Notes under the pieces: generated by a model
The model's database searches: none
What the model saw: the letters and a program-made list of their open reading frames with translations, nothing else
What the model was told of the DNA's origin: nothing
In this document: piece after piece, positions 11,594 through 23,098 of the stretch
Layout of the letters: each line of letters begins with the position of its first letter
Position numbering within the stretch: the stretch's first letter is position 1
Source of the DNA: Taxillus chinensis
Lineage: Eukaryota; Streptophyta; Magnoliopsida; Santalales; Loranthaceae
Direction: 5' to 3'
Length of the DNA: 64,000 nt
Assembly (NCBI GenBank): GCA_023512835.1
Contig: CM042087.1
Coordinates: forward strand, 5,958,550-6,022,549
Translations under genes and position numbers: made by a program

Positions 11594-11884
11594 CTACGGC
11601 CTATTCAATATTTCTCGAATTGTATCTGCATAAACCCTGAGGGTTAAGCGAGCTTCTGCAGCAGAGCCACATTGTCCTTCTGCTAACATTGCCGATGTGG
11701 CTGCACGGATGAGATTAGCCTTTTCCCTCATCCTTGTTTGCTCTAATAGTAGCCAATGATTACGAGCTGTCAGTTCATCTACGGTAAAGAGTAGTCTTGT
11801 AATCTCAGCCCGCACCCTTCGTCGATCTTCATCTCGCGTGGTGCTAGATTCGAGTATATACACATGAGAGTTGGATGATGCCAT
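11594..11884 (-). CDS. Internal small helical ORF, diverged paralogue of the LTR-borne ORF (96 aa)
   Basis: Starts MASSNSHVYI, then TRDEDRRRVRAEITRLLFTV and DELTARNHWLLLEQTRMREK, and ends TIREILNRP. It shares with the LTR ORFs the blocks RDEDRR, DEL.AR, MLAEG.C.S.AEA and the EIL.RP end. The similarity continues into the nucleotides just after the stop, so a segment of about 330 bp was duplicated between LTR and internal DNA. It lies about 80 bp from the polypurine tract, downstream of the LOG-like copy and in the same direction. The length and reading frame have survived the divergence, which hints at past selection. No known family recognised. Confidence 0.55.
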   Translation of the reverse strand: MASSNSHVYILESSTTRDEDRRRVRAEITRLLFTVDELTARNHWLLLEQTRMREKANLIRAATSAMLAEGQCGSAAEARLTLRVYADTIREILNRP

Positions 11885-12291
11885 ATCGTTGCACTGCTTC
11901 CTATAAAGATTATCTTCTCCTTCTGTTTATATTTTATATATAGCACTTGCTTAGAGTACGGCTACTTCAACAATGATAATGATATTATAATCGATATAGG
12001 TTCTCAAATGTCAAAATAGACTTGTTCTATCATCAATCAAAATCATATCAATCACTTTCTATAGATATAAAATATTGACTAAGATTTGCGGTTTCACATT
12101 ATAAAACGTGTCCTAGACATTATCACCAATATTATTACTTTCCATTTATTATGTTTATGATATCACTCTTAAAAATTCTAGGGTTATACGATGACATAGG
12201 GTTAAAGGCATCATTTATTTAAAACAAAATAAAATACGTGAAATAAAATACACCATACAGATTTCAAATTATGATAGAGCTAAGCGGTTTT

Positions 12292-12899
12292 CTAGATGTT
12301 GTCTAGATTCGATGATCCAGCTTCAGCTTCCCAAAGGTCCTTTGAAATAGCACCTTCACGTGTTGGCTTATATGCCTCCATTTTCCTTAGTAGATCCTTC
12401 GCTGCTGCTTTACGATGGTGATCTTCTTTTGTGATGGTTTAATGAAACCTTCTTCGATGGCGATGTCGATTTGGGCTATAAAGGGGTCGAAAAATCCACC
12501 TATATTAAGTAAGCCTATGGGTTTATCATGGATACCTAGTTGAGCCAAGCTGACAATTTCCATGAATTCCTCCATAACTCCAAGGTCTCCAGGAAGTATA
12601 ATGAAGCAATCAGAGAGTCTAGCGACTTCTTCCTTTCGTTGATGGAGTTCGGAGATCATGTTTCCATGCTCTGAATGTGTAGATATATGTCCTCCCGCTG
12701 AGCGAACGACTTGAGACAAAAGCTCCAGAAGTCCAATAATTTTGCAATTGCAGACAACGTCTAACCCTTTAAAGACAAGTTCCTCACCGAGTTCTATGGT
12801 TGCGATCTTATAACACTCTTTCTTCCCAATGGTTTTTCCTCCAAGAACACCAACTCGTTGGAACCTTGAGTTTCGTGGTAGTTTATAGTAGGAAGCCAT
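12292..12899 (-). pseudogene. LONELY GUY (LOG)-like phosphoribohydrolase, retro-captured copy
   Basis: LOG enzymes release active cytokinin bases from their nucleoside monophosphates in the cytosol. Open from ATG 12899 for 170 codons (stop at 12387). Matches include SRFQRVGVLGGK, ELGEELV, the block HQRKEEVARLSDCFIILPG, EEFMEIVSLAQLGIHDKPIG and AIEEGFI. Shifting one base near 12405 continues the homology (LRKMEAY region) to a stop at 12292, giving about 202 codons, near family length. No introns, while host LOG genes have several, so the source was a spliced RNA. The catalytic loops are altered: the N-terminal CGSS site reads LGGK, the YGGG..GLMG site is lost, and the PGGxGT motif reads PGDLGV. 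About 20 residues are missing between the GGH and HQRK blocks. Probably not an active enzyme. Same direction as the element. Confidence 0.85.
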
Positions 12900-14569
12900 T
12901 TTTCAACTAAATAGAAATTGTTGTCTAGGTCTAGAACTATGGAAATGGCGCATACTTCCATTTATAGTGCTATTCGTTGGGGTGGGTAAACTTAGCGTGT
13001 AAGAAAAAGCAAGCTAAAAGATAACTTGACCGTGTCTTAGAAGCATGGGTGCATTAACTTCTACATATAGCAAGAGCATGGGTGAGTGCCTTTGGCGTGC
13101 GGTATAAGGCATGCATGATATGGCGTTAACGTGTAGTAAATCTATACCTATGTAGCTTCAGCGTGCCGCAAGATTGAAGCTAGGATTCTTAACTTAAAGC
13201 ATGGAACAAGATGATAGATATTTACTTGGGCATTAAAGAAAGGAGTATATATAACAAAAATAAAATAACCGTGGTATAAAAATATAAGGGTTACTTAACT
13301 TAAAATGGTAACATAAGTTAAACATTGCATGTGATAATAATGAGATTTTATAAGATAACTACTTAAATTAAGGGGTCATCATTTATGTGCTTCTCTGACC
13401 GAGCATTATAGTCCTTATGTTAAATCGGGCTACTTACTTGTATACTGCTTGGGAGGTGGCCTAATGGTGTCACCTTGTTTGAATATTCTGAACGTCTTGG
13501 TTCGGTTCCTATGTGTTCCCTGCTGGAGTAGTGGTTGATGATTCGCCACTTACGAGGCCTGCTTGTTATCTGAGCTAGTCCGAGCCTAATTACATATACC
13601 AAATTCGACATGCCTATAATTGGTTTGGGCTAATTATTGTGGAAGTGAACGTGATTTTTATCTTATTATTTAAGTTATATAATTATTATTATTATTATTA
13701 TTATTAGTTTTTTTTAAACCACACATTCATACTTTTATCCCTCACCACGTATTCTCCATTATAGGCGTGCTTTGGCTGCATCGTCCCACACATCTCGTGC
13801 GACACTAGCTTCACCGGACTGCAGCGACCATCACCGACTTCGAATCCTTCTCGTTGGCATCGAAGACCCTAATGGTGACGTGCTTCCCAACCTTGACGAC
13901 TTGATCTTCTCACCCGCTAACACTCTAACGAACTGGTTGCCGATTGTTATCGCTTCTCCGGCGAGCTTGCTTCTCCTACGACGAGCTTCGAATCTGGCGA
14001 ACAACCACGCCTTCCCTTCTCTACAAAAATGTTTTCCCTTGTCAAGATCTTGTTTACCTTTCTTGTTATTTTTGTAACGTTTTTATTTTTCATGGACGAA
14101 GTGTTTAGTCCAATTTTCATACCGTTCCTGATGACAATCTATCTGTTCTATATTATCGCAATGTTGGTATAATTTTCGTTATGTAATATTTCCTTCTGAA
14201 ATAAAATAATTTGTGGTTGTGTGTGATATACACTACAAGTATTTTATTTTATAGCGTGTCGAGTGACGTACCTTTCACAAGTGTGTTGTCCTAAAATAAC
14301 GTTGAAGACTTGATAACATACCTTTCACCGTGTCATTTACTAGATTTCACCGTGTCTGCTTCTTTTGAGATATATACACAAAATACACGTTAGTCCATCA
14401 ATAAACGAAATATAATTTCCTAACAATAATCTCATGCGTTTAAAGTTTTATTGATTTTGATTTCTTGTAGCATGCTATGCTTTATACAAAATTATCATTC
14501 TAAGACCTTCAACTTATGTATCACACTTCATATTTCTAAGACTCAGTCTCTAACCTATACTAAACCATC
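12900..14569 (-). other. Internal leader of the LARD-like element, no gene recognised
   Basis: AT-rich, with a (TTA)n stretch near 13681-13705. A 101-codon ORF at 13772-14077 on the plus strand has no recognisable similarity and is probably chance. Confidence 0.45.
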
Positions 14570-14581
14570 GCTCTGATACCA
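14570..14581 (-). promoter_or_regulatory. Primer binding site (initiator Met tRNA) of the LARD-like element
   Basis: The minus strand reads TGGTATCAGAGC, two bases from the inner edge of the 5' LTR at 14584. This is the standard plant initiator-Met tRNA complement and fixes the element's orientation. Confidence 0.95.
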
Positions 14582-15690
14582 ACTGTAACGCCCCCAAATT
14601 TGAAACCTCCAAACCGGGTGCGTTAGCGGAAAATAAATATACAAATTTTATATAAATTTCAAACTATTACTTATTTAATCAAACAAACCATTCATTATTA
14701 CAAATTTCAATCCAAGATCTTTAAGGTTTAGGGGTTTAGAGACTAAGTGTCCATAACCCATTATTACATAACAAAGCACACGAGCAAACAACTTAATAAA
14801 TCTTTAAAGTTTCACACAACTTTATTTCCAAGCACTTCTCGACTCCTTATCCTAGTTTCTCCATCCCTTAATTACCTGGGGTTGGAAAAGAAATCATAAA
14901 AAGGGTGAGCTCAAATAGCCCAGTAAGGGTAAACATAAGTGGGTAAGGAAAATCATGAAGATATCGAACATAGGAAATACCATATAATATTTACACATCA
15001 TACATGATCAACATTTCACAAGGAAATCATAACATGGAAGATTATGTTTGAACATCGTATCATAACATCATGATCCAGGTTAACTACCCAGATACCATAT
15101 CATAGCATAACATATTATCAACTGGATTGACACTCTCCAGTGATATTCTTTACCCAATGCATTGGAGGTCTTTCTGGAACCACCCATCATAAACTTACTT
15201 TGTCCAAACATAAGAGGTTAGAACAACTTTAACATACATAACATGAGGCATATCATAGAATTCCAATAAAACATTCAAGGTTAACAAGGATAACCACGAA
15301 TATCAAACTGGTTATCTACCCCAATCAATAGCATAGATTATCAAGAGAGTGATTAAAAAGAGACTAATCTAATCTTCTCAACAATAAAATGGAATTAGAA
15401 GAATAAGAAACATAAAACTCTTACAAGAATAATTTCAAATAAAACAAGATAAAGAGGAAGAGAAAAGTAAGAATAAAGAAAAGAAAAACCCTTACGAAAT
15501 ATAGACTATAATGAAAAAGAAAAAGGGGATGAGAAAAACCCTTACGAAATATAGACTATAATGAAAAAGAAAAAGGGGATAAGAAACCCTTACGATCCGC
15601 TTGTCGTTCTCCGCGTTCTAAACCTTAAAAATATCAAAACACTAAATTAGCATTAATGCTTGAAAAGTTCAATATCACACATATCTCCTT

Positions 15691-15721
<31 letters not shown>

Positions 15722-15774
15722 CATACTTTAACTTATATCTTTTAATAGGCATACCGTGCTTGTGGGGTTGAATA

Positions 15775-16089
15775 TTAATTTGGGTTCCCACTTCTATTGC
15801 TGTTCCATATCCTATTTCGATCCCATGCATCATAAGCCTTGAGTTGTGCACTAACTAGGTTATATGCCTTGAGAGTTTTTGAATAAGATTTACTTCTTGT
15901 ATTGGGTGAACGGAAAAGACGTTCAATAAGCTTATTTTTCCTACGTGTCTTCCACCTTAACCATGAGGGGATATTAGACACGGGTCTAAAGGGACGATCA
16001 GGAGGAGATAAGGATGGGGATAGCTGTGAGGTTGAAGCATTAAGAATTGGGGTTGCAGAAGAAGAAGGGCAATTGCCGGGGGAATTCAT
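15775..16089 (-). CDS. LTR-borne ORF, basic protein of unknown function (104 aa), 5' LTR copy
   Basis: Same as 9281-9595 except for residues 5-12 and one Arg/Gln change, caused by a compensating pair of one-base indels. Function unknown; weak evidence for coding. Confidence 0.25.
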   Translation of the reverse strand: MNSPGNCPSSSATPILNASTSQLSPSLSPPDRPFRPVSNIPSWLRWKTRRKNKLIERLFRSPNTRSKSYSKTLKAYNLVSAQLKAYDAWDRNRIWNSNRSGNPN

Positions 16090-17427
16090 TTTGGAAGTCG
16101 TTCCTTACGATCTTCCGCTATCTAGAACCTTAAAAAAAAAACATAAGTTAATATTCTCATTTTTTCACTTGAATTATAGAATGACAACGCTATGATAAAA
16201 TACTATAACTTAAAATAATTACACAGGTATATATATAAGGTGGCAAGGCCAACCATGTATGTATATACGAGGTGGTACAACCAATCATATAAATAACATA
16301 TGTAAGGTGGTAAAACCAACCATGAATATAGTATATATGAGGTGGTAAAACCAACCATAAGAATCTACATAATAAATAAGAAGTGACTTCAAAATTTCGA
16401 AATCTTAAGTATTACCTTTCGTAGAACTTCGACGCTTGGTAAGTACCAAAAGCAAAAGAGGATTTGAGTAGAGTATTTGGGATGTTAAGAGGGCTTAAGG
16501 GAGTGTTTTGAGAGGGAAATTTCGTGGTGTGGCTTGAGGGATTTGTGCTTAAGAGGAGAGGCAAGACACTCCTTATATTGGCAAGAATGGTGGTAGGTGT
16601 GTAGTGTGAAAGTAGTGTATGAATTTGACTTTGGCATCAAATTAAATTATGTAAAATATATAAAATACTTTATTTTATTCCTATTATCCTCTCTTCAAAT
16701 GTGGGTATCTTCTTCTACCATTTAAAAAATGTTTTAAGACTTTTCAACCTAGAAGGTTCCTTTGGCATCAAAAGTCCACATTGGTGTACTCCCTACTAAT
16801 TCAATTATAACGTTTTTAATTTTGTAGTTTTTGACAAATGGCTAATTGTATTGCATTACTAACTCAAATATCTACAAATGGGTATCAATTTTATAATTTT
16901 TAAATATGTATAACAAAAGTTATTGAATTTTAAAGTCATACTAAAATGTTTTCCTGTTCATACTAAACCTATGTGTAGTATTTTAAATTCTGGAATTGAT
17001 TGGCTTCATATTAAATTCTAAAATTTTTACAAGATTTAGCTAAGTCATAAATGAACAAATGGGATTTGGTTTTATGTCAATTGGATCTATATAACTCAAG
17101 TTATGAATTTTTGAATGGGACCTCCAGAATCTGCATCATTCAAATTTTTGGGCCTTACCTATGTTTTATACTTTTGGTAAAGTTAAGGCTTGTAATACTT
17201 ACTTACCCATAGTAATTTGGTTTAAGAAACTAAATGACATAATATATAGCATCTAAAATTTTTATGACATATAAGAAATTATTTTATTATTTTTTTTATA
17301 ACGTATTTAATATTTACGCGGATAAAATAATATAATTGCATAATCAATAAACAATAAAGTAAGAAAACATTATAGCATAAAATATTATAATCCTAAACAT
17401 AAACATTAATATCATATTCTATGGCCT

Positions 17428-17703
17428 TCATAAAATTTCTTGAATTATATTAGCGTATGTGCGTAGGACGTGTTGTGCTTCGGCCGTAGAGCTGCACAAC
17501 CCTTCGGCTAACATTGTCGTGGTTGTCGCACGAATAACCTCAAACTTCTCCCTGTGTCTCGTCGCATTATATTGCAGCCATTGGACACGAGCATTTAGCT
17601 CATCTATAGCAAAGCATAGCTTTGTAACTTCAAGTCGTATTGCTCGCCGATCTTCATCGCGTACACTATTCTCGGATGACAGATCTTGAGAACTTGATGT
17701 CAT
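17428..17703 (-). CDS. LTR-borne small helical ORF of unknown function (91 aa), 5' LTR copy
   Basis: Equivalent of 10923-11207. It lacks the last three residues because the CGA codon of the other copy reads TGA here, a C-to-T change at a CpG. Two residues differ near the N-terminus. Confidence 0.48.
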   Translation of the reverse strand: MTSSSQDLSSENSVRDEDRRAIRLEVTKLCFAIDELNARVQWLQYNATRHREKFEVIRATTTTMLAEGLCSSTAEAQHVLRTYANIIQEIL

Positions 17704-17993
17704 AACTCTTATTATTATTCTTCTTACTTCTATACTCTCTTATAAATAAAATCTCATACTCATATCTATTTATGGAAGTCCAAATGGATACTATTCATAA
17801 CGGCCAGTTACTATTCTAACGGCTACTTACTAGTCACATGCTATTTGAATGACTATATTGGGTGCTTATTTTTTATCGTGATAATATCTAAAATATCCTT
17901 TCTAACTATTGTTAACAATGACATTATTATTATTTTATTATTATTACTCTTTAAGGAAGAACTTAAATAGCTAAAAATTTTGTGGGTCTTACA

Positions 17994-17998
17994 GACAC
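17994..17998 (+). repeat. Target-site duplication GACAC, right copy
   Basis: Partner of 8126-8130. Confidence 0.93.
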
Positions 17999-18880
17999 AA
18001 CAGACTTAATTTAACTCAAACTCTAGCCTCGGAGACTCGAAGGTATGTGAGTCATAGACTAGCAGATATCAACACTGTAAAGCCTAAAGTAAACTTCCGC
18101 AACCTCAATAGGCTCTAATTGAAACCTTCGAGTCATCAAACCTACGAGGCACCCACCTTCAAGGCATACTTAAAACCCTAAGCATATTCACTTAGCGATA
18201 TCTTCAGCTAGGGTTTGTACAGAAAGCTTGCGCCGTCTCAAGCAGTTGGAGTGCAGTTAATGCTGCATTAATTGCAATCAACCACTTTCCACGGATTAAC
18301 GGCCAAGATCGACTGCGCAAGTATGGGCATGCAACTGCGCAGCATGGGCAACGGATCTGCAAATCAGAGCAGATCAACCCATCCCCTGACATCCCTCATA
18401 TCCAATGGTGGGAAGTCGGTCTGTCGGATGGACAACTAGGCGCACAGCAATCTAAACTTAAAATATATCTCTCTCTCACACTTAATGACAAAAAGGAGAG
18501 TTAGTCTCTTTCTCTGAAAGCGTGGAATACGCAGAACACAAGAAAGAGGATTCTAACACACATTAAGATATAGATCTTTTGCAGAATTCAGCGAGAAGTT
18601 CGAACGCAAGAGAGAAAGACTCAGAGAGAGAAAAAGAACTTCCAAGTGCTGTGCGCTACGTTAAACCAAGATCAAGATCAAACTTTGTGATCCATTATAT
18701 ACTCTTGTTCACCCAAGATTCAGTACGATTATCTAGTCTACCCTTGGTGTTGTTTTTCACAAATAAAAACTATCACGGACCATTCCTCACACAACTGAGA
18801 TCTGTGAACAAGGAGCATTTACTACATCTTAGATTTATCTGATAGTTCATAACTCACATTATCACTCAAATTACTAATGT
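17999..18880 (+). mobile_element. Sirevirus 3' LTR, segment 2 of 3
   Basis: Continues the LTR broken at 8130, with the same GGAGACTCGAAGG and CATAGACTAGCAG style words at 18020-18070. No gene recognised. Interrupted at 18881 by the Ogre LTR. Confidence 0.75.
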
Positions 18881-21604
18881 TGTCATCACTGGTTTTTGTC
18901 CAGGCCCGTTTGGGGTGAACTCAAACTAAACCAATGGTGAGAAATTTAGAGTCGCCACCAACTGTTTTTGGGGTACAGTTGGATACCCTCTACTTTGAGT
19001 AGTTTAAAGGTGTGGTCTGCGTTATCAGAGAAGGGTTCAAGAGTTGGTTACGTGTAGGGAAGGATTAGCACCCCTATAGCACCCTTTCGGTATCTATTTT
19101 TGGAGGAGGAGGTTTTCTATTTATTTGTACTGCCGTGATTCGGTTGATGCACTATTATTTTCCTAGAAAGTCCATACTTTTTATTTAGCTAAGTTATAGT
19201 TAAAATTGATTTACCCTAAATCTCTAAAGAGAATCCTAAAAATCTTGTTTTTTTGCTTTTTTATTTGAGGTGGAAAATGAAATCCTACGGTTTTGTTTTG
19301 TTTTGTTTGTTTTGTTTTTGTTCTTTGTTTTTTTTTTTTGGTTTTTTTTTTGTTTTTTTTGTTTTTTTGTTTTTTTGTTTTTTTCTTTTTTTTTTTTGTT
19401 TTTTTTGAAGACATTTTGGAAAACATTTTATTAGAACATTTTGAAAACATTTTATTGCAAAACTTTTTTGTTTTTTTTTTTTTTTTTTGTTTTTTAAGGA
19501 GACATTTTTGAAAACATTTTGAAAACCTTTTATTAAAAACGTTTTGGAAAATATTTTGTGAAAAACGTTTGTTTTTTTTTTTTTTTGTTCTTTTTTGTTT
19601 GTTTTTTTTTAGAATTGACCATATCAAAATACATGCATATCAAAATAAAACGTAAATTGTGTGGTTGTGACATACAAAAATAACGTAAAAAAAACAAAAC
19701 CACCCTCTCTTTTTTTCTTCTTCTTTTTTTCTTTTTTTCTCCTTTTCATTTTCATTCCTCTCTTTGCTCTCTCTTTTTTCCTTACTATTCTTTACATATT
19801 ACAACATACAATATATACAGAGAGAAAAAAAAAGAAATACAAGGAAAATACAATAGATGTCAACAACATAAAAAGGAAAATACAAAGAAAATACAACACA
19901 TAACTATAACTGAAAAAAGAAAAAATGCAAGAAAAGACTAAAAATTACATCAAATATAAGGATAATTAAGCTAACAAATAATAAATGACAGAAATCATCT
20001 AGGATTATAGAACCGACTTTAGAGCTTCGAACACCGGACTGTTGTGTGAATCCCATCCACGCCTATAGTCGCCTGCTCCAATTGAACCAACAAATTTGGT
20101 AATGAGATTTGTGAAAAAGATTTCCTAGTATTTGGAGGACTGGAGTGATGTATTTTTTTTTGGGTTTGAGATTTTTAGGGGCTGGAATAAGGAAAGTGGG
20201 CGTAAGAAATAGGAAAATAAAGATTTTTTTTGATTTGTGATGGAAACGTAAGAACAAAAAAGAAGGGGGCAGACTGGAATTGTTTTTTTTGTATTTTTTC
20301 GTTTTCTGGGAAAAGAGAGCTGAAACGAGCAAGAGAGAAAGATGAGTTAGAAAGGATAGGCGATTTTGGTTTTGGGAAAGGGAGAGAGTTAGGCGAAAAT
20401 CTGGGTATTCCTCTTTTGGGATCAGGGAATTAGATGTGAAGATTGAGCAGATGACAGAATAGCAGAACTTTTCGTTTTTTTCTTTTGCAGAATGTCCTTT
20501 TTTGTTGGTTAGGCGTAATCTCTCTCTTCTTTTTTCTTTTCTGGGGCTGAACTCTTTTTTTCTCTCTGCCGAACTCCCTTTTTTGCGTGGATAGAAGACT
20601 GCTTTTAAAGGAATTGGCTGGATTGCATTTATTGCAGCATTTAATGTTGTATTATTGATGCCATATTTTTTATTTTCATATTCTGCCTTTTGTCGGAGGG
20701 AATAGCGACCTCTGCAGCTCATGATTGTCCTTTCTTAAGTTTGTATTTGACACATGTGACTGACAAGCGTTGAAAAGCATCTCTGACAAAAATGGCTAGC
20801 TAATAAAACGTATCCCGTGATCAAACAGCAAGAAAGCCAGCGAAAGAAGCCAAACGGTGAAGGTCAACGGGTCAAAGGGTCGAAGTGTCGGCAGGGTCGA
20901 AGGTCGATGGGTCGAAGGTCAACGGTCAACGGGTCGAAGTGTCAGCAGGTCGAAGGTCGACGGTCAACGGGTCGAGGTGTCGGCAGGTCGGAGTGTCGGT
21001 AGGCTTACAGGCTTCGAGGCTTCGAGTCTTCGAGTCTTCGAGTCTTCGAGTCTTCGAGGCTTCGAGGCTTCGAGGCTTCGAGTCTTGGAAGCTTCGACCT
21101 GCTGACACTTCGAGGCTACGAGTCACTTTTTTTTTAACTTTTAATTACCTTTTTAGCCCCACCAAAAATGCCAAAAATGGTTGAACTTTGGGAGATTGTT
21201 TGGGAAGACCTGTATTTGCCTAAATAGATGTTTTGGAGAATTTCGCATAGTCACTTTTCCGGGCAGTTTGACCAGGGGCATTGACCGTCTTTTGGCAAGT
21301 TTGACTTTTTCCAATGAAAATTGTTTTGGCCATAACTTCTTCGTTTTTCATCGAAATTGAGCTCAGTCAAGTGCATTATTCTCCAAATTTCCTCATCTAT
21401 CCCCTAGTATTGGTCTTGGGGTACTTCAGGGACTTGTAGCAGTGGTTATCCATTCTGGGCTTCCCGGTTCGTGCCAATGCATCCATCTTGTGCAAATCGT
21501 AGATAATCTCTAAGGACTTATTCAACAAGGTATATGGCATGGACAAAAAGGTATATACATCAAATGGGGTTAGTATGTCCAACCCGGACAAAATGGGTCC
21601 AACA
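18881..21604 (-). repeat. Ogre 3' LTR (2.72 kb)
   Basis: Plus strand starts TGTCATCACTGG and ends GGTCCAACA, matching 34871-37545. It includes T-rich low-complexity DNA (19295-19610), GTCGAAGGTC words (20860-20995) and a 9-bp tandem array CTTCGAGTC/CTTCGAGGC (about 21005-21090). That array is longer than in the partner LTR. Confidence 0.94.
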
Positions 21605-21625
21605 GTTGCCCCTCTTTGTGCACTG
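21605..21625 (-). promoter_or_regulatory. Ogre polypurine tract
   Basis: The minus strand reads CACAAAGAGGGGCAAC next to the LTR start TGTTGGACCC. Confidence 0.75.
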
Positions 21626-21966
21626 TTTGTATACAAACAGCGTACAAAGATAAAAGGGAGCCGTTTTGGACGGGTTGGAGCACTTAACTGACTTACCTAG
21701 CACAGAGAAAGAGTAGAATGCGACAGTTGGGTCTGTCCCCAAGAGGCAAAAGGGGCTTCACAGGCTGGTGGACTTGGATAATACTTTGATGAGGCATCTA
21801 AGGCCGCCTACGATGTAAAGATACTGAAGATTGAAAGCCTACAACAATGACAGGCTTGAGCTGAAATATGGAAAGCCCACAGCAATGATAGGCTTGAACT
21901 GAAAAATAAAAAGCCCACAGCAATGATAGGCTTGAACTGAAAAATGAAAAGCCCACAGCAATGATA

Positions 21967-21971
21967 GGCTT
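21967..21971 (+). repeat. Target-site duplication GGCTT of the solo LTR, left copy
   Basis: GGCTT before 21972 is repeated at 23666-23670 after the LTR, both inside a minisatellite unit. Confidence 0.92.
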
Positions 21972-23053
21972 TGTCACGACCCGAATTTCCAACCCGAGGA
22001 AACCGGTTTGTGACTCTCCCTTTACCCGAGTTTGGATAAAGGGGTTAGAATACAACATACACTTCACATTTTATATTCAGAGACAAAATCATATATTTAT
22101 TAAGTTCAAACATTACAAATGTGTCCAAACATGCTTATATTACATTAAACTCCTCATTACAATATCTCCCCACTGGGGTTACAAAGCTTACACAAAAACA
22201 ACAAAACTCAAATAACAATAAGCAAGCCACAAGCAGGTCTTCCACCTTGGTGTTCCCACCTAACGCCTGTAGGTTCCTGTAAAGAAAACACAGTAGGAGG
22301 GGTGAGCAACCGCAACTCAGTAGGGATCATGTCTCCCCAACCCATCTCATGCTCCTAGCATCTACATGCCATGTGTACAAGTGTAGTGTCGTGATACAAT
22401 TATTTCACCAGATATAATAACAAGCCTTATCAACAAATACAATCGTTTCCATAGTCACACAGGCTAGTACATGAACAATCCCGGGCTTCCACAGCCACTG
22501 GGTTCCAAGAGCAGTCCCGGGCTTTCACCGCCACCGGGTTCCAAGAACAGTCCCGAGCTTCCACAGCCACCGGGTTTCACAAAACATAGTACACATAACC
22601 ACTCAGGCATAAAACCAAACACTTAGTAGGCACACATTCACAAATGTACAAACCCAGCCACTTAAGCATAAAAACAAACACTTAGCATGCACACCTTTAC
22701 CAACTCACAAATCCAGTCATACTGGCATATTATCAAACACATACTAGGCATATTCACACAGGCATTTTATCGAACATTTAACATGCACTGCCCACCCAAC
22801 GTCAAAATCACACCAAGACGCCATTGAAGGCCAACATTCATATAGGAGATCACACCTATATGAATTTGCATATAAATAATATAACAACAATAACGATATC
22901 CAACAGTTCATCCACCATGGGGCCTAACCCCGGATTAGGTACAAGGAGAGAGAACCCCTACCTGTAGGAAAACGTATCACCACAGCAACGATCCTGCTCC
23001 CACGCCGAACATCGTCCGCCCAGGAGAAACACCACAGCAGCAATGGCCAAAAC

Positions 23054-23098
<45 letters not shown>

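Larger units (their letters stand above)
8131..17993 (-). mobile_element. Non-autonomous LTR retrotransposon (LARD-like) carrying a LOG-like gene
   Basis: A complete element in minus orientation: 3' LTR 8131-11497, internal region 11498-14583, 5' LTR 14584-17993, with 5-bp duplications GACAC outside. It has a primer binding site matching the initiator-Met tRNA end and a polypurine tract, so it is built for reverse transcription. No gag, protease, RT, RNase H or integrase is present. The internal 3.1 kb instead holds a LOG-like gene copy and a small ORF of unknown function. The polypurine context (GAGGACGAAATTTC then AAGGAGGGTAGGA) and the LTR start TGTAAGACCC resemble Tekay/Del chromoviruses, the likely source of trans-acting proteins. 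The LTRs differ by scattered substitutions and short indels, so insertion is fairly recent. Confidence 0.92.
14584..17993 (-). repeat. 5' LTR of the LARD-like element (3.41 kb)
   Basis: Matches 8131-11497. It has a 50-bp tandem duplication (period start 15491, repeated 15541) that the other LTR lacks, and a shorter TA run near 15692. Ends TCTTACA on the plus strand, followed by GACAC. Confidence 0.95.

Noticed and set aside
13772..14077. 101-codon plus-strand ORF in the LARD-like element
   Set aside because: Runs against the element's direction, no recognisable domain, Ser/Leu-rich chance composition.
19211..19627. Lys/Phe-rich ORFs on both strands (138 and 72 codons)
   Set aside because: They arise from T-rich low-complexity DNA in the Ogre LTR, and the same stretch in the other LTR (35290-35570) does not keep the frame.
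20817..21184. Repetitive ORFs rich in Arg, Ser, Gly and Val
   Set aside because: Products of the GTCGAAGG and CTTCGAG repeats in the Ogre LTR.
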